Assembly: GCF_001905725.1 (NCBI RefSeq)
Contig: NZ_LIWB01000023.1
Location: 62,001-126,000 of the forward strand
Length of the DNA: 64,000 nt
Origin: Streptomyces sp. CB02400
GTDB lineage: Bacteria; Actinomycetota; Actinomycetes; Streptomycetales; Streptomycetaceae
Direction: 5' to 3'
Shown here piece after piece: positions 42,264 through 50,633 of the stretch (position 1 is the first letter of the stretch; the number at the start of each line of letters is the position of its first letter). The position numbers and the translations under genes are program-made. The notes under the pieces were generated by a model, which was given only the letters and a program-made list of their open reading frames with translations, was not told the DNA's origin and made no database searches.

Positions 42264-44248
42264 GGCTTGGTCACCTCCAGGACGAGGTCGTCGGCACGGG
42301 TGCAGCGGACGTTCTCCGCGAGGTGCACGGGGTGCTCGCGGCAGCCGTCCTCGGCGAAGGAGCAGCGGTCGGCGAAGTGGCAGCCGACGGGCCAGGACCC
42401 GGCCGGCGGTACCTGGCCGGGAATGGTGGCCAGGCGCCCTCCGGTGACCTCTCCCGAAGGGCTGGACGCCATCAGGGCGGCGGTGTACGGGTGGCGGGGT
42501 CGGTGGAGCACGTCGGAGACCTCGCCGACCTCCACGATCTGTCCGGCGTACATGACGGCGACCCGGTCACAGGTCTCGGCCACCACACCCAGGTCATGGG
42601 TGATCATGATGATGGACATGTTGAACTCGTCCCGGAGTTCCAGCAGCAGGTCGAGGACCTGGCTCTGGGTCGTGACGTCGAGCGCGCTGGTGGCCTCGTC
42701 GGCGATGAGCACCTTGGGGCCGGCCGCCAGCGCCATGGCGATGGCCACGCGCTGGGCCATGCCCCCGGAGAACTGGTGCGGGTAGTCGTCGAGCCGTCCC
42801 TCGGCGTCGCGCACCCCGACCCGGGTGAGCAGTTCGACGGCGCGGGCCCTGGCCTGCTCCTTCGACAGGCCGAAGTGCAGCCGCAGCGGCTCGCAGAGCT
42901 GCCTGCCCACGGTGTGCACCGGGGACAGCGCGGTCATCGGGTCCTGGAGCACCACGGAGATGCCGGAACCGCGGTGGCGCCGCATCTCCTTCTCTCCGAG
43001 GCCCGCTATCTCCTCGCCGCCCAGCCGGACCGATCCCTCGGTCATATGGATCCCGCGGGGCAGCAGGCCGAGGACGGAGCGGGACAGGATCGACTTGCCC
43101 GAGCCGGACTCACCCAGCAGGCCGAGGACCTCTCCGTCGCGCAGGGTGAGGCCCGCGTCCTTCACCAGCGGGACGGGTCCGTCGGGACCGTCGAGGGCGA
43201 CCGTGACGTGCCGGACGGCCAGCACGGCATCGGAGTCGTCGGAGCTGTCGCCGGCCCCGACCGTGCTCCCGGTCCTGTCCTGCCCGGCCGTGGTGCCGTC
43301 GGCGGACGCGGCCGCCGCGGCCTTGAGGGTGCCGCGGAACCGGCGGCTGACGGAGGTGCGACCGCCGCCCATGAGGGCGTCGTTGATGCCGTCGCTGATC
43401 ACGTTGAACGCGAGCACCGTGATCACGATGGCGATGCCGGGCGGGAACGGCAGGAAGGGCTGCTCGGCCTGCTGCTCCGCGGCGAGGGAGAGCATCGCCC
43501 CCCAGGAGGCGGTGTCGGACTCCAGGCCGAGGCCCAGGAAGCTGAGGACGGACTCGATGACGACGGCGTGACCGAGGAACCCGGCGGCCTGCACGGCGAG
43601 CGGCCCGGTGAGGTTGGGCAGCACGTGCCGGAAGAGGATCTCCGGTGTACGCAACCCTGCGACCTGCGCGGACTCCACGTACTGGCGTTCGCGTTCGGCG
43701 AGGGTCACGGCACGGGTGAGCCGGGCGAAGCTCATGCAGAAGATGAGGCCGACCGCGAGCATCAGGGAGAGCAGTCCACGGCCCAGGATCGCGATCACGG
43801 TGAAGCCGACCATGATGCCCGGCAGCGCGTCCGACACGTCGAGGAGCCGGGAGCCCAGCCGGTCGGTCCAGCCGCCTCGGTAGCCGAGCAGCAGTCCGAT
43901 GGGCACGCCGATGAGCATGGCGATGCCGACGGCTCCGACGGAGACCAGCAGGGCGACACGGGCGCCGTACAGCAGTCGGCTGAGGGTGTCACGGCCCAGG
44001 TCGTCGGTGCCGAGCCAGTGCTCGACACCGGGGCCCTGGAGGACGGCGTCGTAGTTGTGCGCGGCCGGGTCGTGCGGGGCGAGGAGCGGGGCGGCGACGG
44101 CGATCAGGACCACCAGCAGCAGTACGCCCATGCCGGCGACGGTTCCCGGCTGCCGCAGCAGGCGGGGCACGAGACCGTGGCGGTTTCGCTTCCTCGGCGG
44201 TGCGGGCTCGGTCTTACCGAACGCCGGTGTTTTCTCGGTCACGGTCAT
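42260..44248 (-). CDS. ABC transporter permease (DppC type) fused to an ATP-binding protein (DppD type)
   Basis: A 662-residue fusion. Residues about 1-290 form an inner-membrane permease with an N-terminal helix, the LGTDDLGRDTLSRLLYGAR motif and the EAA-type loop ERERQYVESAQVAGLRTPEILFRHVLPN. After a Gly/Ser/Ala-rich linker (about 300-340), residues 345-662 form an ABC ATPase with Walker A GESGSGKS, signature FSGGMAQR, Walker B LIADEA and the C-terminal cysteine-containing oligopeptide-ATPase tail (CHFADRCSF). The ATG at 44248 overlaps the upstream permease stop. Confidence 0.9.
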   Translation of the reverse strand: MTVTEKTPAFGKTEPAPPRKRNRHGLVPRLLRQPGTVAGMGVLLLVVLIAVAAPLLAPHDPAAHNYDAVLQGPGVEHWLGTDDLGRDTLSRLLYGARVALLVSVGAVGIAMLIGVPIGLLLGYRGGWTDRLGSRLLDVSDALPGIMVGFTVIAILGRGLLSLMLAVGLIFCMSFARLTRAVTLAERERQYVESAQVAGLRTPEILFRHVLPNLTGPLAVQAAGFLGHAVVIESVLSFLGLGLESDTASWGAMLSLAAEQQAEQPFLPFPPGIAIVITVLAFNVISDGINDALMGGGRTSVSRRFRGTLKAAAAASADGTTAGQDRTGSTVGAGDSSDDSDAVLAVRHVTVALDGPDGPVPLVKDAGLTLRDGEVLGLLGESGSGKSILSRSVLGLLPRGIHMTEGSVRLGGEEIAGLGEKEMRRHRGSGISVVLQDPMTALSPVHTVGRQLCEPLRLHFGLSKEQARARAVELLTRVGVRDAEGRLDDYPHQFSGGMAQRVAIAMALAAGPKVLIADEATSALDVTTQSQVLDLLLELRDEFNMSIIMITHDLGVVAETCDRVAVMYAGQIVEVGEVSDVLHRPRHPYTAALMASSPSGEVTGGRLATIPGQVPPAGSWPVGCHFADRCSFAEDGCREHPVHLAENVRCTRADDLVLEVTKP

Positions 44249-45186
44249 TGCGAGCGCACCTTCGGATCGAGCAGGCCGTAGCCCACGTCCAGAACGAGAT
44301 TGACACCGATGACGAGGACGGCGACCACGAGGACGGCACCCTGGACGACGGGGAAGTCCTTGCCGATCACGCTGTGCAGGAGCAGTTCGCCCATGCCGGG
44401 AACGGCGAAGACCGTCTCGACGACGAAGCTCGCACCGATCAGGATGCGCAGGGTGAGACCGGTGGAGGCGAGCACCGGGATCATGGCGTTCTTCAGGGCG
44501 TACCGCACCACGACGCGGGTGCGGGGCACGCCGACCGCGGTGAGGCTGTCGATGTAGGGGGCCCTCAGGGACTTGGCCATGGCACCGCGGGTCTGCCGGG
44601 CCACCATGGCGGCGGCGGGTGCGCCGAGCGCGATGGACGGCAGGATCATGCCGGTGAACCAGGCGGCGGGGTCCTCGGCGAGAGGCGTGTAGGCGACCAC
44701 CGGAACCCAGCCCAGCTGCACGGCGAAGACCAGCGAGAGGATCAGCCCGAACCAGAACTCCGGGATGGCGAGCCCCAGGGACGTCACGCCGTTGATCGCC
44801 CGGTCGAGGGGGCCGGGCCGGAGCGCGGCGAGCACGCCGAGCAGGATGCCGAAGACACCGGCGAAGACCAGGCCGCCACCGACGAGGGAGAGGGTCGCGG
44901 GGAGCCGTTCGGCGATCAGGTCGCTCACCGGCAGGCTGTTGGAGTACGACAGTCCGAGGTCGCCGGTGAGCGCGGCGCCGAACCATTCCACCAGCCGCTC
45001 GGCGAACGGCTGGTCAAGGCCGAGGTCGGACTCCACCTGGGCGAGGCTCTCCGGGGTCGCGCCGGCGCCGAGGATGGCCGCGGCCGGGCTGCCGGGCACC
45101 AGGTATGTCAGGAAGAACACGAGCAGGGAGACCAGGGCCAACTGCGGCAGGGCCAGGACGAGGCGGTAGGCGATGAGCTTGCCCAT
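44245..45186 (-). CDS. ABC transporter permease (DppB type)
   Basis: A 313-residue membrane protein with about six helices: LALPQLALVSLLVFFLTYL at the start, the family motif GLDQPFAERLVEWFGAALTGDLG near residue 65, and the EAA loop RAPYIDSLTAVGVPRTRVVVRYALKNAMIPV near residue 205. I chose the second of two tandem ATGs (45186) because GGAGG lies 5 bases upstream; the first (45189) is only 2 bases from it. It pairs with the fused permease domain downstream. Confidence 0.9.
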   Translation of the reverse strand: MGKLIAYRLVLALPQLALVSLLVFFLTYLVPGSPAAAILGAGATPESLAQVESDLGLDQPFAERLVEWFGAALTGDLGLSYSNSLPVSDLIAERLPATLSLVGGGLVFAGVFGILLGVLAALRPGPLDRAINGVTSLGLAIPEFWFGLILSLVFAVQLGWVPVVAYTPLAEDPAAWFTGMILPSIALGAPAAAMVARQTRGAMAKSLRAPYIDSLTAVGVPRTRVVVRYALKNAMIPVLASTGLTLRILIGASFVVETVFAVPGMGELLLHSVIGKDFPVVQGAVLVVAVLVIGVNLVLDVGYGLLDPKVRSQ

Positions 45187-45248
45187 CATCGCCTCCGCCC
45201 CGCGCGGGCCCCGCACCCGTCAGCGGTATGGGCGAGGGTCATGTCAGG

Positions 45249-46778
45249 TCACTCTCCGGCCGGGCGCAGGGCCTTGTAATCAATGGCGTTGGTCTCCCAC
45301 GGCTGGGTGGAGGGCTTGACGTCGGTGACGACCTTGGTGTTCCAGGCGATCAGCTCCTCGCCCGCCACGTGGGCGCAGGTCAGGGCCTCATCGGAAATGA
45401 TCTTGGTGACGTCCTGCCAGAGAGCGTCCGCCTCGTCGGAGGCGCCGGCGGCGATGGCCGCGTCGGCGGCCTTTTTCAGCTCGGCGCTCTCCACGTGCGC
45501 GGGGTTGCCGGGGGCCTCCTCGGCGAACCACGCCTGGTACCAGTCATAGGGGGTGAGTTCGTCGTTGGAGCCGAGGCCCAGGCCGTAGCGTCCGCTGTTC
45601 CACTGGGAGAAGTACTGCGGCGGGGCCGCGGGCTGCACGGAGACCTTGATGCCGATCTTGCCGAGCTGCTCGGCGTACACCTGCATCTGCTTCTCGTTGA
45701 ACGGGGCCGCGAGCATCTCGACCTCGACCTCGGGGTCACCGGCCTCGGCCATCAGCGCCTTGGCCTTGGCGAGGTCGTGGGTGTAGCCCGTGACGTCCGG
45801 GTTGTAGCCGGGCTCGCCCTCGCTGAAGTGCTGGCTGCGGACCTTGAAGTCGGGCTCCAGCTTGGCGATCTCCTCGGTGTTGAGGGCGTAGCAGGCGGCC
45901 TGCCTGACCCTGACGTCCTCGAAGGCACCGCCCTCGCCCCGGTCGAAGAACATCGGGTTGTTACGGATCGCCGGGTAGGACAGGTGCTTCAGGCTCGCGT
46001 TGGACTCGATGCGGCCGAACTGGGTGGTCTCGGTGTCGGTCAGGGAGATCTCGCCGGTGGCGAGCGCGCCGGTGGCCGCGTTGTCCTCGGGTATCGCGTA
46101 CAGCTCGACCGTCTGGAAGCCGACGCTGTCCGCGCCGTCCCAGTAGCCGTCGTAGTACGTGAACGTCATCCGGGTGCCCTTGGTGGAGGACTTCGCGTCG
46201 TACGCCCAGGGACCGGTGCCCACGGGGGTCTGGGCGATGGTGCCGGCCTTGATCGCCTTCGGGCTGCCCATGGGGGCGCCGCGGGTGGAGAGCTGGGTGA
46301 GCAACGACGGGGTCGGCTCGGAGAGGTTGAGGCGGACGGTGTGCGCGTCCACGGCGTCGACCGACTCGATCACCTTGAGCGGACCGGCGTAGGCGGTCTT
46401 GCCGTCGCGGATGGACTCCAGGTTGACCTTGACGGCCTCGGCGTCGAAGGGGGTGCCGTCGTGGAAGGTGACGCCCTCGCGCAGGGTGAGGGTCAGCGCC
46501 TTGTCCGTCTGCTCCCACTTGGTGGCGAGCACCGGGATGATCTCGCCCTGGCCGTTGAGGGCCACCAGGTTCTCGTACGGGACCCGCATGTAGCCGGCTT
46601 CCATCTCGGCGCCCGGCGCCCAGCTCTCTGGGAAGCCGCCCCAGTTCGCGGCCAGGGTGCCGGAGGTGGACTTGTCCTGGCTCGCGGCGTTTCCGGAGCA
46701 GCCCGCGAGGACCATGACAGCCGCCACCGAGGCGAGGGCGAGGGCTTTGGGCTTGGTGCTGTTCTTGCTGCTTCTCAT
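45249..46778 (-). CDS. ABC transporter substrate-binding lipoprotein, family 5 (paralogue 1)
   Basis: A 509-residue extracellular binding lipoprotein. The signal ends in a lipobox, VMVLAGC, with the lipid-modified Cys near residue 27. Family-5 (peptide/nickel type) features include EGVTFHDGTPFDAEAVKVNLE near residue 110 and PVGTGPWAYD near residue 180. It lies 62 bases upstream of the permease genes. The gene at 48531-50051 encodes a clearly related protein with a nearly identical leader. Given the catabolic surroundings the cargo may be an aromatic or organic-acid conjugate rather than a peptide. Confidence 0.9.
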   Translation of the reverse strand: MRSSKNSTKPKALALASVAAVMVLAGCSGNAASQDKSTSGTLAANWGGFPESWAPGAEMEAGYMRVPYENLVALNGQGEIIPVLATKWEQTDKALTLTLREGVTFHDGTPFDAEAVKVNLESIRDGKTAYAGPLKVIESVDAVDAHTVRLNLSEPTPSLLTQLSTRGAPMGSPKAIKAGTIAQTPVGTGPWAYDAKSSTKGTRMTFTYYDGYWDGADSVGFQTVELYAIPEDNAATGALATGEISLTDTETTQFGRIESNASLKHLSYPAIRNNPMFFDRGEGGAFEDVRVRQAACYALNTEEIAKLEPDFKVRSQHFSEGEPGYNPDVTGYTHDLAKAKALMAEAGDPEVEVEMLAAPFNEKQMQVYAEQLGKIGIKVSVQPAAPPQYFSQWNSGRYGLGLGSNDELTPYDWYQAWFAEEAPGNPAHVESAELKKAADAAIAAGASDEADALWQDVTKIISDEALTCAHVAGEELIAWNTKVVTDVKPSTQPWETNAIDYKALRPAGE

Positions 46779-46884
46779 GGGCTGAGCGCCTCCTTGCGCC
46801 GAGCACTGCGGGGAAGATCGCGAATGGAACAGGAACGGGAACGACTGAGCGCGGTGGTGCCGCCGGGTACGGGCGGCGGGGGTG

Positions 46885-47478
46885 TCAGGACGACGGGGTG
46901 TCCTGTCCGGGGTCGACGCGTCCGTAGCCGCGGATGTCGGGGAAGGGCGGCTCCTTGTCGGCCTGGAGGTCCACCTGGAAGGTGTTCAGGCACATGCCCA
47001 GCATGGTGAAGTTCCCGAGTGTGCCGATGGTGTCGACCAGGCCCTTGGCGCCGAAGTGGGCGTGGGCGCGGGCGAAGGTCTCGTCGGAGACGAAGTGGTT
47101 CTCGAGGACCTCCCGGCAGAACTGGTAGAAGGCCTGGTCCCCCTCGTCCTCGAAGACGGCCTCGCGCTTCTCGGCGATCGCCTTCACGGCCGCCTCCGGG
47201 ATGCCCGCCTCGATCGCCTGGTGCACGTGTGCGTTCCAGGAGTACTGCGCGTCCCAGTTCCGGGCGGCCATCAGGAGCGACAGCTCGCGCAGGTGCTTGG
47301 GGAGGCTGCAGTCGAAGCGGGCGAAGGCACCGAGGGACTCGGCGCGTTCGCACATCTCCGGGCTGTGCAGCCAGACCCGGAACGGCCCGCGGACGGCTCC
47401 GCGACGGCCGGCGATCCGCGCGGCCAGCTCCTGCTGCCGCGGGTTCATTTCCTCATCAGTGAGAACGGGGAGCCTCAT
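46885..47478 (-). CDS. Carboxymuconolactone decarboxylase/AhpD-like protein
   Basis: A 197-residue all-helical protein of the CMD/AhpD-like superfamily. The core block LLMAARNWDAQYSWNAHVHQAIEAGIPE (in sense, residues about 70-97) has tryptophan where AhpD has a redox cysteine, so peroxidase activity is unlikely. Related proteins occur in aromatic catabolic clusters. It is 106 bases upstream of the binding-lipoprotein gene on the same strand and divergent from a cupin gene. Confidence 0.8.
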   Translation of the reverse strand: MRLPVLTDEEMNPRQQELAARIAGRRGAVRGPFRVWLHSPEMCERAESLGAFARFDCSLPKHLRELSLLMAARNWDAQYSWNAHVHQAIEAGIPEAAVKAIAEKREAVFEDEGDQAFYQFCREVLENHFVSDETFARAHAHFGAKGLVDTIGTLGNFTMLGMCLNTFQVDLQADKEPPFPDIRGYGRVDPGQDTPSS

Positions 47479-47582
47479 CTGGCCGTTACCTGCCTTTTCT
47501 TTCCGGCGCGTTTCAGGCACGGATACAGACGCCGTGCGATGCCAGGTGACGGTACAACCGGCCGGAAGGAAGCTCACCCCTC

Positions 47583-47611
47583 CCGGAGTGCAAGGTAAAC
47601 CTGCACTCCGG
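47583..47611. promoter_or_regulatory. Inverted repeat CCGGAGTGCA / TGCACTCCGG
   Basis: Perfect 10-base arms (47583-47592 and 47602-47611) flank AAGGTAAAC in the divergent gap between the CMD-like and cupin genes. The same block, with two mismatches in the arms, precedes the second binding-lipoprotein gene (50189-50217), along with the flanking CTCACCCCTCCCGG. It is a candidate operator shared by both sites. Confidence 0.55.
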
Positions 47612-47680
47612 AGGGCACCCATTCGTCCGGCGCCGACCTACCGTCGTTCGACGCACCCCCAGAAGGAGAGAGAGTTCCGG

Positions 47681-48091
47681 ATGACCACGATCATCAAGGC
47701 CGCGTCGGTGCCCCTGCTCGACCGTGGTGGCGCCGTCGTGACGACACCGCTGATCACGACGCCCTCGGCGGGCGGGGAGAACCGGATCACCAGCGGGATG
47801 AGCGTGTATCCGGTGGGCTCCGGGGCGCCGCTGCACTCGCACAACTGCGACGAGCACGTGACGATCCTGGACGGCGAGGCGGAGGTGTGGGTCGATGGCG
47901 AGGTGACGAAGCTGGAACGTTACGACACGACGTACATCCCCTCTCCCATCCCCCACCTGTTCCGCAACGTCGGCGACACCCCGCTGCGCATTCTGTGGGT
48001 GTACTCCTCCGGGCATGTGACCCGGACGTTCACGGAGACGGGCAGGACGGTGGAACACCTGTCGGCCGAGGACCAGATGGGCCGCGACTGA
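47681..48091 (+). CDS. Cupin-domain protein
   Basis: A 136-residue single cupin barrel. Motif 1 is SGAPLHSHNCDEHVTILDGEAEVWVDG (in sense, residues about 47-72) with metal-ligand His, His and Glu. Motif 2 is YIPSPIPHLFRNVG near residues 86-99. AGAAGGAGAGAG precedes the ATG. Single cupins in this context include dioxygenases, isomerases and sensors; the role is unknown. A strong hairpin follows the stop. Confidence 0.8.
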   Translation: MTTIIKAASVPLLDRGGAVVTTPLITTPSAGGENRITSGMSVYPVGSGAPLHSHNCDEHVTILDGEAEVWVDGEVTKLERYDTTYIPSPIPHLFRNVGDTPLRILWVYSSGHVTRTFTETGRTVEHLSAEDQMGRD

Positions 48092-48110
48092 GCGGTCCCG
48101 TCCGCGGCTC

Positions 48111-48154
48111 GCGCTGTGCCCCGCTGCCCGGAACGGAGCAGCGGGGCACAGCGC
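48111..48154 (+). terminator. 17-base-pair hairpin after the cupin gene
   Basis: GCGCTGTGCCCCGCTGC (48111-48127) pairs perfectly with 48138-48154 around a 10-base loop, 20 bases after the cupin stop. It is a strong terminator candidate. Confidence 0.85.
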
Positions 48155-48530
48155 GTATGGCCGCGTCGCGTCACACCCGACGCGATTCGCCGGCCCGGTG
48201 TGCGGCCCGACGGGCACGGCGGTGGACGAGGCTGGTCACGGGCGGGCCGGTGGCGCGGGAGGCGCCGTGGCCGCCGCCGGACACCGCGCCGAGCCGTTCG
48301 GCGAGGCGCGTCGAAACCCCCGTTCCGGGCTCTCCGGTGTGGCGGCGCACCCGGGACCGCCGCGGCCGGGCTCTTCGGCTCCGGATACGTCAGCGGGAGG
48401 ACGAGCGGGGACACGGTGACCGCCTGCGGCGGGAAGAAGGCCGGGTGGAGGCGTTGGACCTCCCCGTCGGCGGCTCCGGCCCGGCGCGTGGCCCGCACCC
48501 GCCGGCTGCGCGGACGGGGGCCGGGTCAAG
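48155..48530. other. 376-base gap without a recognised gene
   Basis: Open frames here are arginine-, proline- and glycine-rich on both strands and resemble no protein family known to me. Nothing else is seen. Confidence 0.45.
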
Positions 48531-50051
48531 TCACTCTCCGGCTGGCCGGAGAGCCTTGTAGTCGACCAGGTTGGTCTCCCACGGCTGGGAGGACGCCTTC
48601 ACGTCGGTGACGATCTCGGTGTTCCAGGCGATCAGCTCCTCACCCGTCAGATGGGCGCAGGTGAGGGCCTCGTCGGAGACGATCTTCGTGACCTTCTGCC
48701 ACAGCTCGTCGGCCAGGTCCGAGTCACCGGCGGCGATGGCGGCGTCGGCCGCCGCCTTCAGCTCGGCGCTCTCCACCTTGGCCGGGTTGCCGGGCGCGCC
48801 CTCGGCGAACCACGCCTTGTACCAGTCGTAGGGGGTCAGCTCGTCGTTGGAGCCGAGGCCCAGGGCGTAACGCCCGCTGTTCCACTGCGAGAAGTACTCC
48901 GGCGAGGCCGCGGGCCGCACGGTCACCTCGATACCGGCCTTCCCGAGCTGTTCGGCGTACACCCGCAGTTGCTTCTCGTTGAAGGGGGCCGCGAGGACTT
49001 CGACAGACACCTGGGGACTGCCGGCCTCGGCCATGAGGGCCTGGGCCGTCTGCAGGTCGTGGTCGTAGCCCTCGATGTCCGGGTTGTAACCGGGTTCGCC
49101 CTCGCCGAAGTGCTGGGTGTGCTCCTTGAAGTCCGGCTCGAGCTTGACGATCTCCTGGGTGTCGAGGGCGTGGCAGGCCGCACGGCGCACGCGCACGTCC
49201 GCGAAGGCGCCACCGGGTCCGCGGTCAAAGAACATCGGGTTGTTGCGGAGGGCGGGATAGGTGAGGTGCCGCAGGTGCCGGTTGATCTTGATGCTGCCGA
49301 GCTGCGTGGTCTCGGTGTCGGTGAGGGCGATCTCCCCGACGGCGAGCGCGACGCCGGCCGAGCTGTCCTCGGGGATCGCGTGGAGCTCCACCGTCCTGAA
49401 GCCGACGCTGTCCTCGCCGCCCCAGTAGTCGTCGTAGTACGTGAACGTCATGCGGTTGCCCCTGCTGGAGGCGCTCGCGTCGTACGCCCACGGACCGGTG
49501 CCGACAGGGGTCCGGACGATGGTGCCGGCCTTGATCGCCTTGGGGCTGCCCATCGGTGTCGCCCGTGTGGAGAGCATGGTGAGCAGGGACGGGGTGGGCT
49601 CGGAGAGGTTGAGGCGGACGGTGTGCGCGTCGACGGCGTCGACCGACTCGATCACCTTGAGCGGGCCCGCGTAGGCGGTCTCCCCGTCGCGGATGAACTC
49701 CAGGTTGGCCTTGACGGCCTCCGCGTCGAACGGGGTGCCGTCGTGGAAGGTGACGCCCTTGCGGAGGGTGAGGGTCAGCGCCTCGTCCGTCTGCTTCCAC
49801 CGGGTGGCGAGTACGGGTCTGATCGCACCGCCGGCGTCGAGCGCCACCAGGTTCTCGTACGGGACCCGCAGGTAGCCGGCTTCCATCTCGGCGCCCGGCG
49901 CCCAGTTTTCCGGGAAACCGCCCCAGTTGACGGTCAGGGTGTCGGCTTCGTCCGTGGTCCCGGAGCCTCCTGAGCAGCCCGCGAGGACCATCACGGTCGC
50001 CATCGACGCGACGGCGAGGGCTCTGGGCCTGCCGCTGTTCGTGCTTCTCAT
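48531..50051 (-). CDS. ABC transporter substrate-binding lipoprotein, family 5 (paralogue 2)
   Basis: A 506-residue lipoprotein with lipobox VMVLAGC and Cys near residue 26. It is collinear with the binding protein at 45249-46778 along its whole length, sharing ANWGGFPE-type start, GVTFHDGTPFDAEAVK, LNLSEPTPSLLT and the SQPWETN...DYKALRPAGE end. The 20 bases before both start codons (GCGCAAGGAGGCGCTCAG) are identical. No permease genes accompany this copy, so it probably delivers a related ligand to the importer at 41370-45186. Confidence 0.9.
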   Translation of the reverse strand: MRSTNSGRPRALAVASMATVMVLAGCSGGSGTTDEADTLTVNWGGFPENWAPGAEMEAGYLRVPYENLVALDAGGAIRPVLATRWKQTDEALTLTLRKGVTFHDGTPFDAEAVKANLEFIRDGETAYAGPLKVIESVDAVDAHTVRLNLSEPTPSLLTMLSTRATPMGSPKAIKAGTIVRTPVGTGPWAYDASASSRGNRMTFTYYDDYWGGEDSVGFRTVELHAIPEDSSAGVALAVGEIALTDTETTQLGSIKINRHLRHLTYPALRNNPMFFDRGPGGAFADVRVRRAACHALDTQEIVKLEPDFKEHTQHFGEGEPGYNPDIEGYDHDLQTAQALMAEAGSPQVSVEVLAAPFNEKQLRVYAEQLGKAGIEVTVRPAASPEYFSQWNSGRYALGLGSNDELTPYDWYKAWFAEGAPGNPAKVESAELKAAADAAIAAGDSDLADELWQKVTKIVSDEALTCAHLTGEELIAWNTEIVTDVKASSQPWETNLVDYKALRPAGE

Positions 50052-50188
50052 GGTCTGAGCGCCTCCTTGCGCCGGACAGCGCGGGAGAAAAAAGGGAAGG
50101 AAAAGGAAAGGCATGGGGGACGCGCACGGAGCCGACAAGCCGTGCGGTGCCAGTGAAGGTAGTGGCGCAGCCGGAAAACTCACCCCTC

Positions 50189-50217
50189 CCGGGGCGCAAG
50201 GTAAAACTGCACGCCGG
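50189..50217. promoter_or_regulatory. Second copy of the CCGG..GCA inverted repeat
   Basis: The arms CCGGGGCGCA and TGCACGCCGG match the perfect repeat at 47583-47611 apart from a few bases, and AAGGTAAA between them is conserved. It lies about 140 bases before the second binding-lipoprotein gene. Confidence 0.45.
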
Positions 50218-50239
50218 AGAACACCGGCCCCTGGAACGC

Positions 50240-50530
50240 ACGGGGCATCGTGCGCACGGCCGGACCCAGCCGGCGGTGACCAGTCGCCGAGGCCGCCGGC
50301 CCGGGCCGAGGTGATGCCGAGGGCCTTCTCCTCGAGCGGGTGGAGCAGGACCGAGCCGTGGACGCCTCCACGCCGAGCTGCGCGGCCGGCTCGCCGTCGG
50401 CGAGCCGGTGCAGGAGGGCGACGCCGGCCCGGTCCAGTGGCACCCCGGCCAGGGCCGTCAGGCGGTCGTGATGCCAGTGCCGGGCGCTCAGGCAGGTGGT
50501 GCGGGTGAACGCGCGTTCGTTCTCGGTCAC
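50240..50530 (-). pseudogene. Decayed MarR-family regulator
   Basis: Starting from the GTG at 50530 the frame reads TENERAFTRTT, then ALAGVPLDRAGVALLHRLADGEP, typical of the start of a MarR protein. A segment before AAQLGVEAST seems deleted, and after it the frame shifts to STVLLHPLEEKALGI. The wing region is not recognisable. It may once have regulated the adjacent binding-lipoprotein gene. Confidence 0.55.
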
Positions 50531-50633
50531 TTACGGGGAGACGAGCCGCCGGGGAGCGGAGGTGTGGGGATGCCGGAATCCACAGCTCGTCGCATTACGC
50601 ACGTAGGTACTCGCTCGGCGGCCGGTCTCCCCG

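Noticed and set aside
42251..44281. A 676-codon plus-strand open frame opposite the ABC permease-ATPase gene
   Set aside because: Translation is Gly/Asp/His/Glu-rich without domains; the minus strand has unambiguous ABC motifs.
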